Of a stretch of 64,000 nucleotides of DNA, positions 15,790 through 24,755 are shown piece by piece (the first letter of the stretch is position 1; the number at the start of each line of letters is the position of its first letter). The notes under the pieces are model-generated. The model was not told the origin of the DNA and ran no database searches. It saw nothing but the letters and a program-made list of their open reading frames with translations. Made by a program: the position numbers and the translations under genes. The DNA is from Rhodospirillales bacterium (GTDB lineage Bacteria; Pseudomonadota; Alphaproteobacteria; Acetobacterales; Acetobacteraceae): contig JANXSM010000064.1 of NCBI GenBank assembly GCA_025352665.1, positions 1 to 64,000 of the forward strand. The letters are read 5' to 3'.

Positions 15790-18486
15790 TCATGATGCCG
15801 CCTCGAATCTCCGCCAGTCGCGCGCGTCGTCCCGGTACGACATCGCAACGCCGCGAATCACCTCGGCAAGTGCGTCGCGCGCATAGACCTTGAAGCCGAG
15901 TGATGCCTCGCTTCGCCGGTTGCGGCGATAGACGACGCGCGAAACCGCTCTGGTCAGGACACCCGGACCGGTCTTGAGCCAGATCGGCAGGTCCGGACGA
16001 AATAGATGATGATAGGGCATGATCCGCAGGCATTCCTCGAGAGCCTCCGACCTTGCGACCGAACCAAAGATTCCATTCTCCAGCGGACCGCTGTCGGAGA
16101 ATACAAATATCCCTTCGCATCCCTGTGCCAGGCGGAGCAGCGCATCGGCCGACATGATCTGTTCGTCGGTGTCCAGATAGAACCCACCAAGCACATTGAT
16201 AGCATGATAACGAAAGAAGTCGCTTTCCTGAGCCGGGTGTCGCGACAACAAGAACAATCTTGCACAGTCGGGACCAAAATGCTCAGTCAAAAAGTCGTGC
16301 GCCGTTTTTCTATTGAAAAACAATATATCGAATTCGTTAATATTCTGATGATATTCTAGATTCCGCATGACTTCTGGAGGAGGGTCATTGTCCCAGTAAA
16401 AGATAATCCGCTTGGGAATAAGGTCAGCCGTCGCATCACGTTTAGCGGCGGCCAGACTGAACGAGCTGCCGGGGACTGCAATCTGTAGATAGCGCCAATC
16501 GCCGGCGCCGTTTTCGAACAGCTCGAAGCCGCTGCCCATCGCGTCAATGAAATCCTGCGGCCCGTTCCGCGCGCCGCCAACACCTGCCATGGCTGACAGA
16601 TATCGGAACTGCGCTCCGTTGAGTGCCTTCAACTCGGCCAAATCCTGTGCATCCACGTCGATGCCGGCGTGAACCTGCGCCTGGATTGCCCCGAACAGAG
16701 CGTCTGCAGCACGGGTGTTGAGTCCGTAGGCGTGAAAGAAGAAATCCGCCGCTTCTCGGTGCAGCGATGCCGCCGCCAGCTCCTCGCCGAGGAGGATCGC
16801 GCTGTCGAAATCTAGCGACTTCAGCGCGGCAAAACGCCTGAGCCCCGGTTCGCAGCCCCGCAAAAGACGCGCGAAACCACCCGCCGCCTCGGTTGCGAAT
16901 TCTGCGTCCAGCTGGGTCCTGAGTGCGGCGAGCGTTGCGGATCCTAAGACGCCCTGCCGCTCCGCAATGTCCTCGGGGAACCGCACCAGCGGGGCCGATC
17001 CAATCAGATTTAGAATGCGCGCATTTGCAGAACGCGCCATGAGCCAGTTCGCCTGTCCCAGCGCACACCGATCAATGGTCCAGGTGGTCACCAAAAAGGG
17101 ATCGAACGTCTTGGCGATATAGCCAGCCACGAACCCAGCAAAGCGCCGCCCGATCGGCACGTTCGCGACATAGAGTGGCTGTGCGCCGATCGACCAGGGC
17201 GCACCGGCGATCTGCTTATCGTTCGCGTCGAAATTGTATTTCTGCAAAGCAGCATCGTGGCCGAAGCAGCTGCGAATATTAGCGAAAATCGCATCATCGA
17301 CAACGGCCTTGTCAGGCACCAGCAGAACGCCGCAGCCCCAGGTTTGCAGCAGCGTCGGCAGCAGCAGCAGGCGCAGGCAGCTGCCATAGATCTTGGATCG
17401 AAACGCCGGTCGTCCACAGCTGATAGCCACCCGGATGTTCCGAAACGACGCGCTCACCATCGCGTCCAGCCCAGCCAAGATAGCGATCTGGCCGTCGTCG
17501 GCACCTGCCACATGGCAATGGAACACCGTTGCCATCGGCGAAACGGCCATTTCTTGGGCATGGCAGATTGAGAGTAGCATTCGTAAGACCCCGTGCACGG
17601 AGCTGCGATCGCAACTGAAGCTGATCGTAAGCTCGGGCCAGTCCGTTGCGATGTCAGGCAGAATCCAGACAAGCCCACTGGGTGCGTGAGCCGCGCCATC
17701 GACGAACGCGCGGTCGAGCTTCTGCGCCGCTGCGGCTGGCAGCCATGTCAGGGCACCGATATTGTAGTGATAGGGCGTCAGGCCCTGCGAGATTGTCAGC
17801 AGGCGGCCATAGCAGTAGGCGATGTCCGCCCTTTCCCGATCGCCGGCAAGCCAATACTGGTGGCCAGCGTTGACTTGCGACCAGTAGGAGGCCTGGTTCA
17901 ACGTTTCATCGTGGTGTAGGATCGCAATGATCGCGTCTGGATGACCCTGTAGGAACGTAGAAAGGCGGTCCATGCAGAAGGCATAGCCCTGCGTCTCGGC
18001 GGCTGTAATGGGCCGGCATGCGACGGCAAAACAGAAATCATCCCCGAAATTATCGTAAAATACTTCAAAGACGCCGTACATATTGCCATCCTGTAGCGCT
18101 TGCGCGATCCGCCCGGCCTGCTGCTCACCCGCGGCGCCAGCAAAGACAAAGCCAGTGGCGACGCGAAACGCCGCGAGTGCCGCATCCGTCCGATCGTCGC
18201 CCAACAGCAGCAGACCCTTGGCGAACCAGGTTGAGCCGTCGTCGCCGGCGCACGACGTCGCGTGGTCGAGATACCGCAGCGCCGCCTCGATGTCGCCATC
18301 CACAGCAGCAGACCACGCGGCCCAGCGCAGCGCGGACAAATTGTCGGTCGCATCGGCGGCGGCGGCGGTCATGCGGGCGTAGTCGACGATCGCCTGCGGC
18401 AATACCGAGCGGAAAAATACCATTCGATCCCGGAACGGGATGCCCGCCGATACCGTAGCCTGTGCGGCACCTTCCTTTGAGGTCAC
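15790..18486 (-). CDS. Large GT32-type glycosyltransferase with long N-terminal region
   Basis: An 898-residue protein. The C-terminal part (about residues 690-800) is a DXD sugar-transferase domain of the GT32/capsular type: IPKRIIFYWDNDPP, then ESDFFRYHAINVLGG and the nucleotide-sugar/metal motif YLDTDEQ (D772 and D774). The first 690 residues are not recognised as a whole; the start has helical TPR-like repeats (alternating short Ala-rich helices) and the middle is mixed. The GTG start overlaps the stop of the preceding glycosyltransferase gene (GTGA), so the two are coupled. It probably adds a sugar to a surface glycan or protein. Less GC-rich patches occur near 16.2-16.4 kb. Confidence 0.75.
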   Translation of the reverse strand: MTSKEGAAQATVSAGIPFRDRMVFFRSVLPQAIVDYARMTAAAADATDNLSALRWAAWSAAVDGDIEAALRYLDHATSCAGDDGSTWFAKGLLLLGDDRTDAALAAFRVATGFVFAGAAGEQQAGRIAQALQDGNMYGVFEVFYDNFGDDFCFAVACRPITAAETQGYAFCMDRLSTFLQGHPDAIIAILHHDETLNQASYWSQVNAGHQYWLAGDRERADIAYCYGRLLTISQGLTPYHYNIGALTWLPAAAAQKLDRAFVDGAAHAPSGLVWILPDIATDWPELTISFSCDRSSVHGVLRMLLSICHAQEMAVSPMATVFHCHVAGADDGQIAILAGLDAMVSASFRNIRVAISCGRPAFRSKIYGSCLRLLLLPTLLQTWGCGVLLVPDKAVVDDAIFANIRSCFGHDAALQKYNFDANDKQIAGAPWSIGAQPLYVANVPIGRRFAGFVAGYIAKTFDPFLVTTWTIDRCALGQANWLMARSANARILNLIGSAPLVRFPEDIAERQGVLGSATLAALRTQLDAEFATEAAGGFARLLRGCEPGLRRFAALKSLDFDSAILLGEELAAASLHREAADFFFHAYGLNTRAADALFGAIQAQVHAGIDVDAQDLAELKALNGAQFRYLSAMAGVGGARNGPQDFIDAMGSGFELFENGAGDWRYLQIAVPGSSFSLAAAKRDATADLIPKRIIFYWDNDPPPEVMRNLEYHQNINEFDILFFNRKTAHDFLTEHFGPDCARLFLLSRHPAQESDFFRYHAINVLGGFYLDTDEQIMSADALLRLAQGCEGIFVFSDSGPLENGIFGSVARSEALEECLRIMPYHHLFRPDLPIWLKTGPGVLTRAVSRVVYRRNRRSEASLGFKVYARDALAEVIRGVAMSYRDDARDWRRFEAAS

Positions 18487-21482
18487 CCGAGCACGGTCCG
18501 CACCGTTTCTGTGAACATCTCCATGCTGCAGTCCTGCGCGATCTTGGCAAGAGCCGCCGCCCGCAGCGCGTTCCATTGCGCCGGATCGACGTAGCCCTCG
18601 ACGACCGCTGCCGCAAACCCCGCCGCATCGGCGGCCGACCGCGCCAACAGATCGTGCCCATCGCGCCAAGCGAGCTGTTCGGCCAACAGCGTGGTCGTCA
18701 CGACCGGCAGTCCGTGTGCTGCGGCCTCATGCACCTTATAGGGGATGCCAGCGGAGAACCGCGTCGGCGCCACGAACAGCCGCGCTTGATTGTACAGGCC
18801 GGCGGCGTCAGCCACGTAGCCCAAATGGTCCACGCCGTCGCCCGCCAGCAGACCGGCCACATCGAGCCCTTCCTTCACGAAGCCAGCCACCAGCAGGCGA
18901 ACTCCGGGCAGATGTGGGCGCACCAGCGGCCACACCTCGGCGATGAACCATTGCAGCCCGTCGAAATTCGGCGTGCCCACGGCATACAGCGAGCCAAGGG
19001 CCAGGATGTCGTGACGCGCGGCAAAACCAGCAGGAGTGGCCGCAGGTGTGATCGCATGGCCCAGCGTGTGCACATGGGGCAGGCCAAAATCCTGCATCTG
19101 TGCCGCCTCCGCCGGGTTCACGGCCACGACCGCATGGGCGAGATGGGCAAAGCCGAGCTCGCTGCGCAACAAGGTCGCGGCGTCCAGGCTGCGACCGTCG
19201 AGGGCGGCCGACGCCGCTGCCCGGTTGCACGCCAGCGCCTCCGTATCTAGCACCACGCGGGCATGGCGCAGCGGCCCCCAGTCGCCACCGAGAATGCCGG
19301 CCAGCCGGTGCAGATTATGCGCCCGGCACACCCACACGGCGTCGTACAGCGTCTCCCGTTCGGCGAACACCCGCGGCGCGTCGGTGATGTCGTGGTCCCA
19401 CAGCAGTTCCACCGTCTCGTCGAACCCGGCCCTGCGCCGCGCCGGCGGCGGCACCGGGTTCATCGGAAACACCGTCACCTGCCAGCCCAGCGAAACCAGC
19501 GCGTCCACCACATCGGCGCTGCGCACGAAACCGGAGCCGAGATGGCGATATGGGATCGTGTCCTCGATCACCAGCACCCGCCGCTGCCGCGCTTGGTCCC
19601 GCCCGTGCGCGATGCGGCCGTGCAGAGCAAGCCCCGCGTCTGGCGGCTGTTTGGTGGCAAGCCAGGCGCGGTTGCGGGCGACAAAGATCTCGCGGTTTCG
19701 CAGCATCTGCGCGCGCGGGGCGTCAGGGTTGCGGCTGCTGCCGTATTCCAGATGCACCAGTGTCACCGCCGGATCGTATACGACACGGCGGCCGGACTGC
19801 CAGATCCGCGCGCACAGATCGGTCTCCTCGTAATAGGCCGGCGCGAACACCGGATCGAGGCCGCCGAGCTCGCGCAGCAACGCCCGCGGCACCATCAGGA
19901 ACACGCCGGAGCAATAGTCGACATCGCGCAGGAAGTTGTATTCCGGCGCCCCGGGGTCGCCGTCCCGGCCATATCCAATGGCGCTGCCATCGCGGAACAC
20001 CAAGCTACCGGCCTCCTGCAGCAGCCCATGCGTGCGCACGATCTTGCCGCCGACCGCCCCGATCGCGGGGTCCGACGCAAGCCGGTCGTAAGCCATGCGC
20101 AGCGCGTTGGGCGCCACCGTCACGTCGTTGTTCAACATCAGCACGAAGCTGCCGCGCGCGGCAGCGATGCCCTGGTTAGTGGCAAACAGAAAGCCCACGT
20201 TCTCCGCGTTGCGCAGCACCGTCAGCCCCTCGACATGCGCCTCGATCCGACGCACCTCGTCGGTCGAGCCGTTGTCGATCAAAATCACCTCGAAGCTGAC
20301 ATCGCTGCTGCCGGACAGCGACAGCAGGGTCTGGATGGTCAGGTCGAACTGCCCGTAGGCGGCGATCACAACGCTCACCTCCGGGGTCTCGCCCACCGCT
20401 GGCGGATGGAACACGATGGCCCGCCTGCCGGCGGGAGCCGCCAGCACGGTGGCCGCCGTCACATGCGCCATGCGGGCGAAGGCCTCCTTGGCGGCAAGCT
20501 CGCTGGCGATGGGATCGATCAGCTGACGTGCATGCACCGGTGCCACCGGCGCCAGGCCCAGCGGCCGGCCGATCGCCAGGAAATGGTCGAACACGCTGGC
20601 CGCCCGCCCCTCGCGTATATCAGCGATCACCTTGGGATGCCTGCGGTAGAACACCGGGTCGAACCACGGGCTCGGCGCCCGATCGGCAAAGCGGCCATGG
20701 TCGAGGAAATGCAGATAGCCGCAGCGCACCCGCCCGCCCACCACGTTGGCAGCCACATCCGGGTTGCTTCTGAGGTAGAACGCCTCATCGAAATCCGCAC
20801 TGCCCTGGTAGCGTTCCGGCGCGGGGTTGGCGAGGTAGTGGTGCAGGGCGGAACTGTAGATCCCCCCCGCCACCTCATGCGCCACGTCCGGATACATGGC
20901 GTGATACCAGTCAGGCTCAAAATACGGCGACAGCCGCAGTGCCGCCAGTTCCGGCGTGCCGAGCAGGGCTGAGAACGGATGGTTGGTGATCCCCGTCGCC
21001 TCGGCGAACAGTGTCGCGTCGAAAAATGCGCTGCCGGATACGTTCTCGTTCTCGCCGGCGATCAAATAGTGATGATAGCCGTTGCGCAGGCCCAACCCGG
21101 GCAGCGCGGAATTCGGCAGGTCGCCCCGCCTTGCCCGATACAGCGCGTCGCTGAACAGCCAGTGCGGATCATGGGACAGGTAGCCCAAAGCGCAATAATG
21201 CGCGAAGCCGCTGGGAAACCCCGTGGCAAAGCTGCTGCGCGCGATCAACGTCGCCACGTCTGGGTAGCGGCTGCGATACCAGCCCTCGTCGAAATAGCGG
21301 TTGGGCGAAAGCCCGCGCCGTGCGCCGATCGCCTCGTAATGCGCCAATGGATCGGCTGGCTCCGTCAAATTCGGCCGCCGCAGATAGGTCGCCGTATACC
21401 AGGCCGCGTCGAACTGCTCCCAGGGGCAGAACTGCAGGGCAGGGTGCAACGCCACATCAGTGCCGATCTGATCCAAATTCAC
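18483..21482 (-). CDS. Bifunctional GT2-GT4 glycosyltransferase with N-terminal aromatic repeats
   Basis: A 999-residue protein in three parts. Residues 22-310 hold degenerate repeats built around FD..WY...YPDV and HYL..G. A GT2 domain spans about 368-610 (VSVVIAAYGQFDLTIQTLL, LIDNGSTDEV, the DXD-like LNNDV at 450-454, and YEETDLCARIWQ). A GT4-like domain spans about 635-995 (HILGSLYAVGTPNFDGLQW-type motif read as LALGSLYAVGTPNF, FVAPTRFSAGIPYKVHEAAAHGLP). Two transferase domains in one chain suggest sequential sugar additions. The same repeats occur in the 1245-residue protein at 30.5 kb. It is first in a two-gene operon with the GT32 gene. Confidence 0.85.
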   Translation of the reverse strand: MNLDQIGTDVALHPALQFCPWEQFDAAWYTATYLRRPNLTEPADPLAHYEAIGARRGLSPNRYFDEGWYRSRYPDVATLIARSSFATGFPSGFAHYCALGYLSHDPHWLFSDALYRARRGDLPNSALPGLGLRNGYHHYLIAGENENVSGSAFFDATLFAEATGITNHPFSALLGTPELAALRLSPYFEPDWYHAMYPDVAHEVAGGIYSSALHHYLANPAPERYQGSADFDEAFYLRSNPDVAANVVGGRVRCGYLHFLDHGRFADRAPSPWFDPVFYRRHPKVIADIREGRAASVFDHFLAIGRPLGLAPVAPVHARQLIDPIASELAAKEAFARMAHVTAATVLAAPAGRRAIVFHPPAVGETPEVSVVIAAYGQFDLTIQTLLSLSGSSDVSFEVILIDNGSTDEVRRIEAHVEGLTVLRNAENVGFLFATNQGIAAARGSFVLMLNNDVTVAPNALRMAYDRLASDPAIGAVGGKIVRTHGLLQEAGSLVFRDGSAIGYGRDGDPGAPEYNFLRDVDYCSGVFLMVPRALLRELGGLDPVFAPAYYEETDLCARIWQSGRRVVYDPAVTLVHLEYGSSRNPDAPRAQMLRNREIFVARNRAWLATKQPPDAGLALHGRIAHGRDQARQRRVLVIEDTIPYRHLGSGFVRSADVVDALVSLGWQVTVFPMNPVPPPARRRAGFDETVELLWDHDITDAPRVFAERETLYDAVWVCRAHNLHRLAGILGGDWGPLRHARVVLDTEALACNRAAASAALDGRSLDAATLLRSELGFAHLAHAVVAVNPAEAAQMQDFGLPHVHTLGHAITPAATPAGFAARHDILALGSLYAVGTPNFDGLQWFIAEVWPLVRPHLPGVRLLVAGFVKEGLDVAGLLAGDGVDHLGYVADAAGLYNQARLFVAPTRFSAGIPYKVHEAAAHGLPVVTTTLLAEQLAWRDGHDLLARSAADAAGFAAAVVEGYVDPAQWNALRAAALAKIAQDCSMEMFTETVRTVLG

Positions 21483-21558
21483 CTACCCGCACGGATCTCG
21501 CTCCGGTCAGACCAGAAGCCACACCCGGGTGCAACAAAAGAATCAATGCGCCATACCG

Positions 21559-21725
21559 TCAGGGCAGCGTGGTCGCGTCCTGGAACCAACACTGTGCCTG
21601 GGTATAGCCATGCACCACCCAAACCTGCACCGCATCGTCCACCACGATCTCGTGAATGCGCGTCAGCAGCCGGTCTTGCTCCGCCACATCGAAGCTGCTG
21701 GTCACTGCTATTTTGCTCTGAAAAA
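21559..21725 (-). pseudogene. C-terminal remnant of a peptide-binding ABC protein
   Basis: The minus strand reads SSFDVAEQDRLLTRIHEIVV, DDAVQVWVVH and then directly TQAQCWFQDATTLP and a stop. This matches the last 60-70 residues of family 5 (oligopeptide) solute-binding proteins, in which VVH is normally followed by about 15 residues before the QAQ.WFQD end. An internal deletion and loss of everything upstream make it a relic. It explains most of the 323-base gap between the glycosyltransferase and phaB; no start codon or signal peptide remains. Confidence 0.55.
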
Positions 21726-21805
21726 ATTGCAATATATGTGCCTGTCCCCTGGCGTTGGCGCCTAGTGATGATATGTTGCGTGGACTGCCCTTGGGAGGAA
21801 ACAAA

Positions 21806-22528
21806 ATGAGTCGAGTAGCCCTGGTCACCGGCGGCACCCGCGGCATCGGTGCGGAAATCAGCCGCCACCTCAAGGCCGCCGGTCGCACGGTCGTCGCCAG
21901 CTACGCCGGAAACGACACCGCAGCGAGTGCCTTCGCCGAGGAGACCGGCATTCTCGCCAAGAAGTTCGACGCCGGCGATTTCGAGGCCTGCACCCAGGCG
22001 GTGGCCGAAATCACCGAGGCGGTCGGCCCCATCGAGGTCCTGGTTAACAACGCCGGCATCACCCGTGACGGCACCATGGCCCGTATGACGCGGGACATGT
22101 GGGACGCGGTCATCGATACCAACCTCGGCAGCTGCTTCAACCTGTGCAAGCTCACGTTCGACGGCATGCGCTCGTCGAAATTCGGCCGGGTCGTCAACAT
22201 CGGCTCGATTAACGGCCAGGCCGGCCAGTACGGGCAGGTCAACTACGCTGCCGCGAAATCGGGCATTCACGGCTTCACCAAGGCGCTGGCGCAGGAAGGT
22301 GCCCGTTTCGGGATCACCGTGAACGCGATCGCCCCCGGCTATGTCGACACCGACATGGTGCGCGCCGTGCCGCCGGACGTGCTGCAAAAGATCATCGCCC
22401 GCATTCCCATGGGCAGGCTCGGCCACGCCGAGGACATCGCCCGCGGCGTGCTGTTCCTCACCGCCGATAACGCGGATTTCATCACCGGCTCCACCCTGTC
22501 GATCAATGGCGGGCAGCACATGTACTAG
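21806..22528 (+). CDS. phaB: Acetoacetyl-CoA reductase
   Basis: A 240-residue short-chain dehydrogenase that reduces acetoacetyl-CoA to (R)-3-hydroxybutyryl-CoA with NADPH, the second step of PHB synthesis. It has the cofactor glycine motif GGTRGIG (9-15), NNAGITRDG, the catalytic Ser/Tyr/Lys of NIGSINGQAGQYGQVNYAAAKSG in shortened form (S, Y, K visible), and the PhaB-type end ITGSTLSINGGQHMY. GGGAGGA precedes the ATG. The thiolase, synthase-like and PhaR genes lie 14-20 kb away. A DMT-type gene follows after 2 bases. Confidence 0.92.
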   Translation: MSRVALVTGGTRGIGAEISRHLKAAGRTVVASYAGNDTAASAFAEETGILAKKFDAGDFEACTQAVAEITEAVGPIEVLVNNAGITRDGTMARMTRDMWDAVIDTNLGSCFNLCKLTFDGMRSSKFGRVVNIGSINGQAGQYGQVNYAAAKSGIHGFTKALAQEGARFGITVNAIAPGYVDTDMVRAVPPDVLQKIIARIPMGRLGHAEDIARGVLFLTADNADFITGSTLSINGGQHMY

Positions 22529-22530
22529 GC

Positions 22531-23370
22531 GTGGCGGCCACCCTGGCCGGGTGCGGCGCCATCGCACTCTGGGCCGTGCTGGCCCTGCTGTCGCGCCTGG
22601 CTGCCGACATTCCGCCGTTGCAGCTGACCGCGATGGCCTTCGCGGTCTCGGCGGCCCTCGGCCTTGCGGTCGTGGCAGGGCAGGGGCGCCTTGGCGTGCT
22701 GCGCCAACCGCCCCTGGTCTGGCTACACGGCATCGGCGGCCTGGCCGGCTTCCACGCTCTATATTTCGCCTCCCTGCGACTGGCCCCGGCGGCGGAAGCC
22801 AATCTCATCAACTATCTCTGGCCGGTGCTGATCGTGGTGCTGGCAGCGCCGATGCTCGGCATGCGGCTGCGACCGCGTCATCTGTTGGGTGCCGCCATCG
22901 CAGCGCTCGGCTGCGGCGTGCTGCTCGGCCAACATCTGGGGCAAACCCAGTCCGCCACCGCGTGGCTCGGCTACGGGCTGGCCCTCGGATCGGCGGTGAC
23001 CTGGGCGGTCTATTCCATCCTCTCGCGACGCTTTGCCGCAGTACCGACGGCTGCCGTCGCCGGCTTCTGTCTCGGCTCGGCGGTGGTGGCCGTTGGATTG
23101 CACCTCGCTCTCGAAACCACCGTCTGGCCCAACCGGCTCGGTTGGCTCGCTGTGCTCGCACTCGGCGCAGGCCCGCTCGGCGGCGCCTTCTATCTATGGG
23201 ATATCGGTATGAAACGCGGCGATCCTCGCCTGCTCGGCACCCTCGCCTACGCAGCCCCGGTCTGTTCCACGGTGTTGCTCTGTGCCGCCGGTTTTGCCCC
23301 GTTCAGCCTAGCCGTGCTCGCCGCCGCCGCCCTGGTCGCCTGCGGCGGCCTGCTGGCGGCGCGCGCATGA
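22531..23370 (+). CDS. EamA/DMT-superfamily membrane transporter
   Basis: A 279-residue protein made almost wholly of hydrophobic segments, about 10 helices in two five-helix EamA repeats (first ending near residue 120, second near 279). The INYLWPVLIVV motif is typical. Members export amino acids or other metabolites; the substrate cannot be read from the sequence. Translation begins at GTG only 2 bases after phaB and ends overlapping the next ATG, so phaB, this gene and the flavoprotein gene look like one operon. A functional link with PHB is not obvious. Confidence 0.82.
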   Translation: MAATLAGCGAIALWAVLALLSRLAADIPPLQLTAMAFAVSAALGLAVVAGQGRLGVLRQPPLVWLHGIGGLAGFHALYFASLRLAPAAEANLINYLWPVLIVVLAAPMLGMRLRPRHLLGAAIAALGCGVLLGQHLGQTQSATAWLGYGLALGSAVTWAVYSILSRRFAAVPTAAVAGFCLGSAVVAVGLHLALETTVWPNRLGWLAVLALGAGPLGGAFYLWDIGMKRGDPRLLGTLAYAAPVCSTVLLCAAGFAPFSLAVLAAAALVACGGLLAARA

Positions 23371-24755
23371 GTATCTTGCTTCCCTCGCAGGACATGCGGG
23401 CCGAAATCACCGTGCCGGTCCTGGTGATCGGCGCCGGCGCCTGCGGCCTGGTGGCAGCGCTCTCTGCCCGCGCCGCCGGCCGCGAGGTGATCGTGCTGGA
23501 GCGCGACCACGCGCCGAGCGGCTCCACCTCGCTCTCCTCCGGCTTCATTCCCGCCGCCGCCACAATCTTCCAGTGCGCGATCGGCATCACCGACACGCCC
23601 GCCCAACTCGCCGCCGATGTGTTGGCCAAAAATCACCACCAGGGCGATGCCGCCGAGGCGCTGCTGGTTGCCACCGCGGTCGGCTCGGCACTGGAATTCC
23701 TGAGCGAAACCTACGCCATTCCGTTCGAGGTGCTGCAGGGCTTCCGCTATCCAGGCCACTCGGAGCTGCGGATGCACGCGGTGCCCGAACACACCGGCGC
23801 CGCCTTGCATGGCCGGCTGCTGCAGGCCGCCGCGGCGGCCGACATCGAAATCCTGACCGACGCCCAGGCCATCACCCTATTCGCCGATGCCGCTGGACGC
23901 ATCCACGGCGTGCGCGTGCGCAGACCCGACGGCGAGCAAGAGGACATCGGCTGCGACGCGCTGATCCTGGCCTGCAACGGCTACGGCGGCGCCGCCAAGC
24001 TGGTCGGGTGCTATATCCCCGAGATGGCGGACGCTTTGTATTTCGGCCATACCGGCAACCAAGGTGACGCCCTCGCCTGGGGCGAGGCGCTCGGTGCGGA
24101 TCCCTGCGACCTTAGCGCCTACCAAGGCCACGGCTCGGTGGCCCACCCGCACGGCGTGCTGATCACCTGGGCGGTGCTGATGGAAGGCGGTGTTCAGGTC
24201 AATGCAGACGGCCGTCGCTTCTGGAATGAACACGAGGGTTACTCGGAAGCCGCCGTCGCCGTCTTGGCCCAACCAGGTGGCATTGCGTGGAACATCTACG
24301 ACGAACGCCTGCATCAGTTGGGGCTCACCTTCGAAGACTACCGACAGGCGAACGACATGGGCGCCATCCGCACCGGGGCGGATATTGCGGCCTTGGTCAC
24401 CGCAACCGGCCTGCCCGCAGCGGAATTATCCGCAATGCTTGCCGAAACCGCAGCGCTTGCAGCCGAAGGCGGCACCGATCGTTTCGGCCGAACCTTCGAC
24501 AAACCGCCGCTGGTGCCGCCCTACCGCGCCGTACGGGTGACCGGCGCCCTGTTCCATACCCAGGGCGGCCTGCGGGTCGACGCCGACGCGCGGGTGCTGC
24601 GCCGCGACGGTAGCCGACTGCCCAACCTGTTCGCCGGCGGTGGGGCCGCACGGGGCGTGTCCGGACCTTCGGTCTGGGGTTACCTGTCAGGCAATGGAAT
24701 GCTGACGGCGTTCGCCTATGGCTGGCTCGCGGGCAACGCGGCCGCCCGCCTGTGA
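23367..24755 (+). CDS. FAD-dependent oxidoreductase, flavocytochrome c/fumarate reductase type
   Basis: A 462-residue flavoprotein with the N-terminal FAD-binding Rossmann motif (VLVIGAGACGLVAALSARAAG, ending in an acidic strand IVLERD) and the SGSTSLSSG segment. The substrate domain is of the succinate dehydrogenase/fumarate reductase flavoprotein and 3-ketosteroid dehydrogenase group, and the C-terminus has the FAD-contacting GVSGPSVWGYLSGNG. No heme motifs are present. It would oxidise or reduce a carbon-carbon double bond; the substrate is unknown. The ATG overlaps the transporter stop (ATGA). Its end overlaps the opposing GT9 gene by 69 bases. Confidence 0.83.
   Translation: MSILLPSQDMRAEITVPVLVIGAGACGLVAALSARAAGREVIVLERDHAPSGSTSLSSGFIPAAATIFQCAIGITDTPAQLAADVLAKNHHQGDAAEALLVATAVGSALEFLSETYAIPFEVLQGFRYPGHSELRMHAVPEHTGAALHGRLLQAAAAADIEILTDAQAITLFADAAGRIHGVRVRRPDGEQEDIGCDALILACNGYGGAAKLVGCYIPEMADALYFGHTGNQGDALAWGEALGADPCDLSAYQGHGSVAHPHGVLITWAVLMEGGVQVNADGRRFWNEHEGYSEAAVAVLAQPGGIAWNIYDERLHQLGLTFEDYRQANDMGAIRTGADIAALVTATGLPAAELSAMLAETAALAAEGGTDRFGRTFDKPPLVPPYRAVRVTGALFHTQGGLRVDADARVLRRDGSRLPNLFAGGGAARGVSGPSVWGYLSGNGMLTAFAYGWLAGNAAARL

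Noticed and set aside
22341-23366. Plus-strand frame running into the flavoprotein gene
   Set aside because: It overlaps phaB and the DMT gene in a third frame and has an Arg-rich shadow composition; the flavoprotein starts at 23367.
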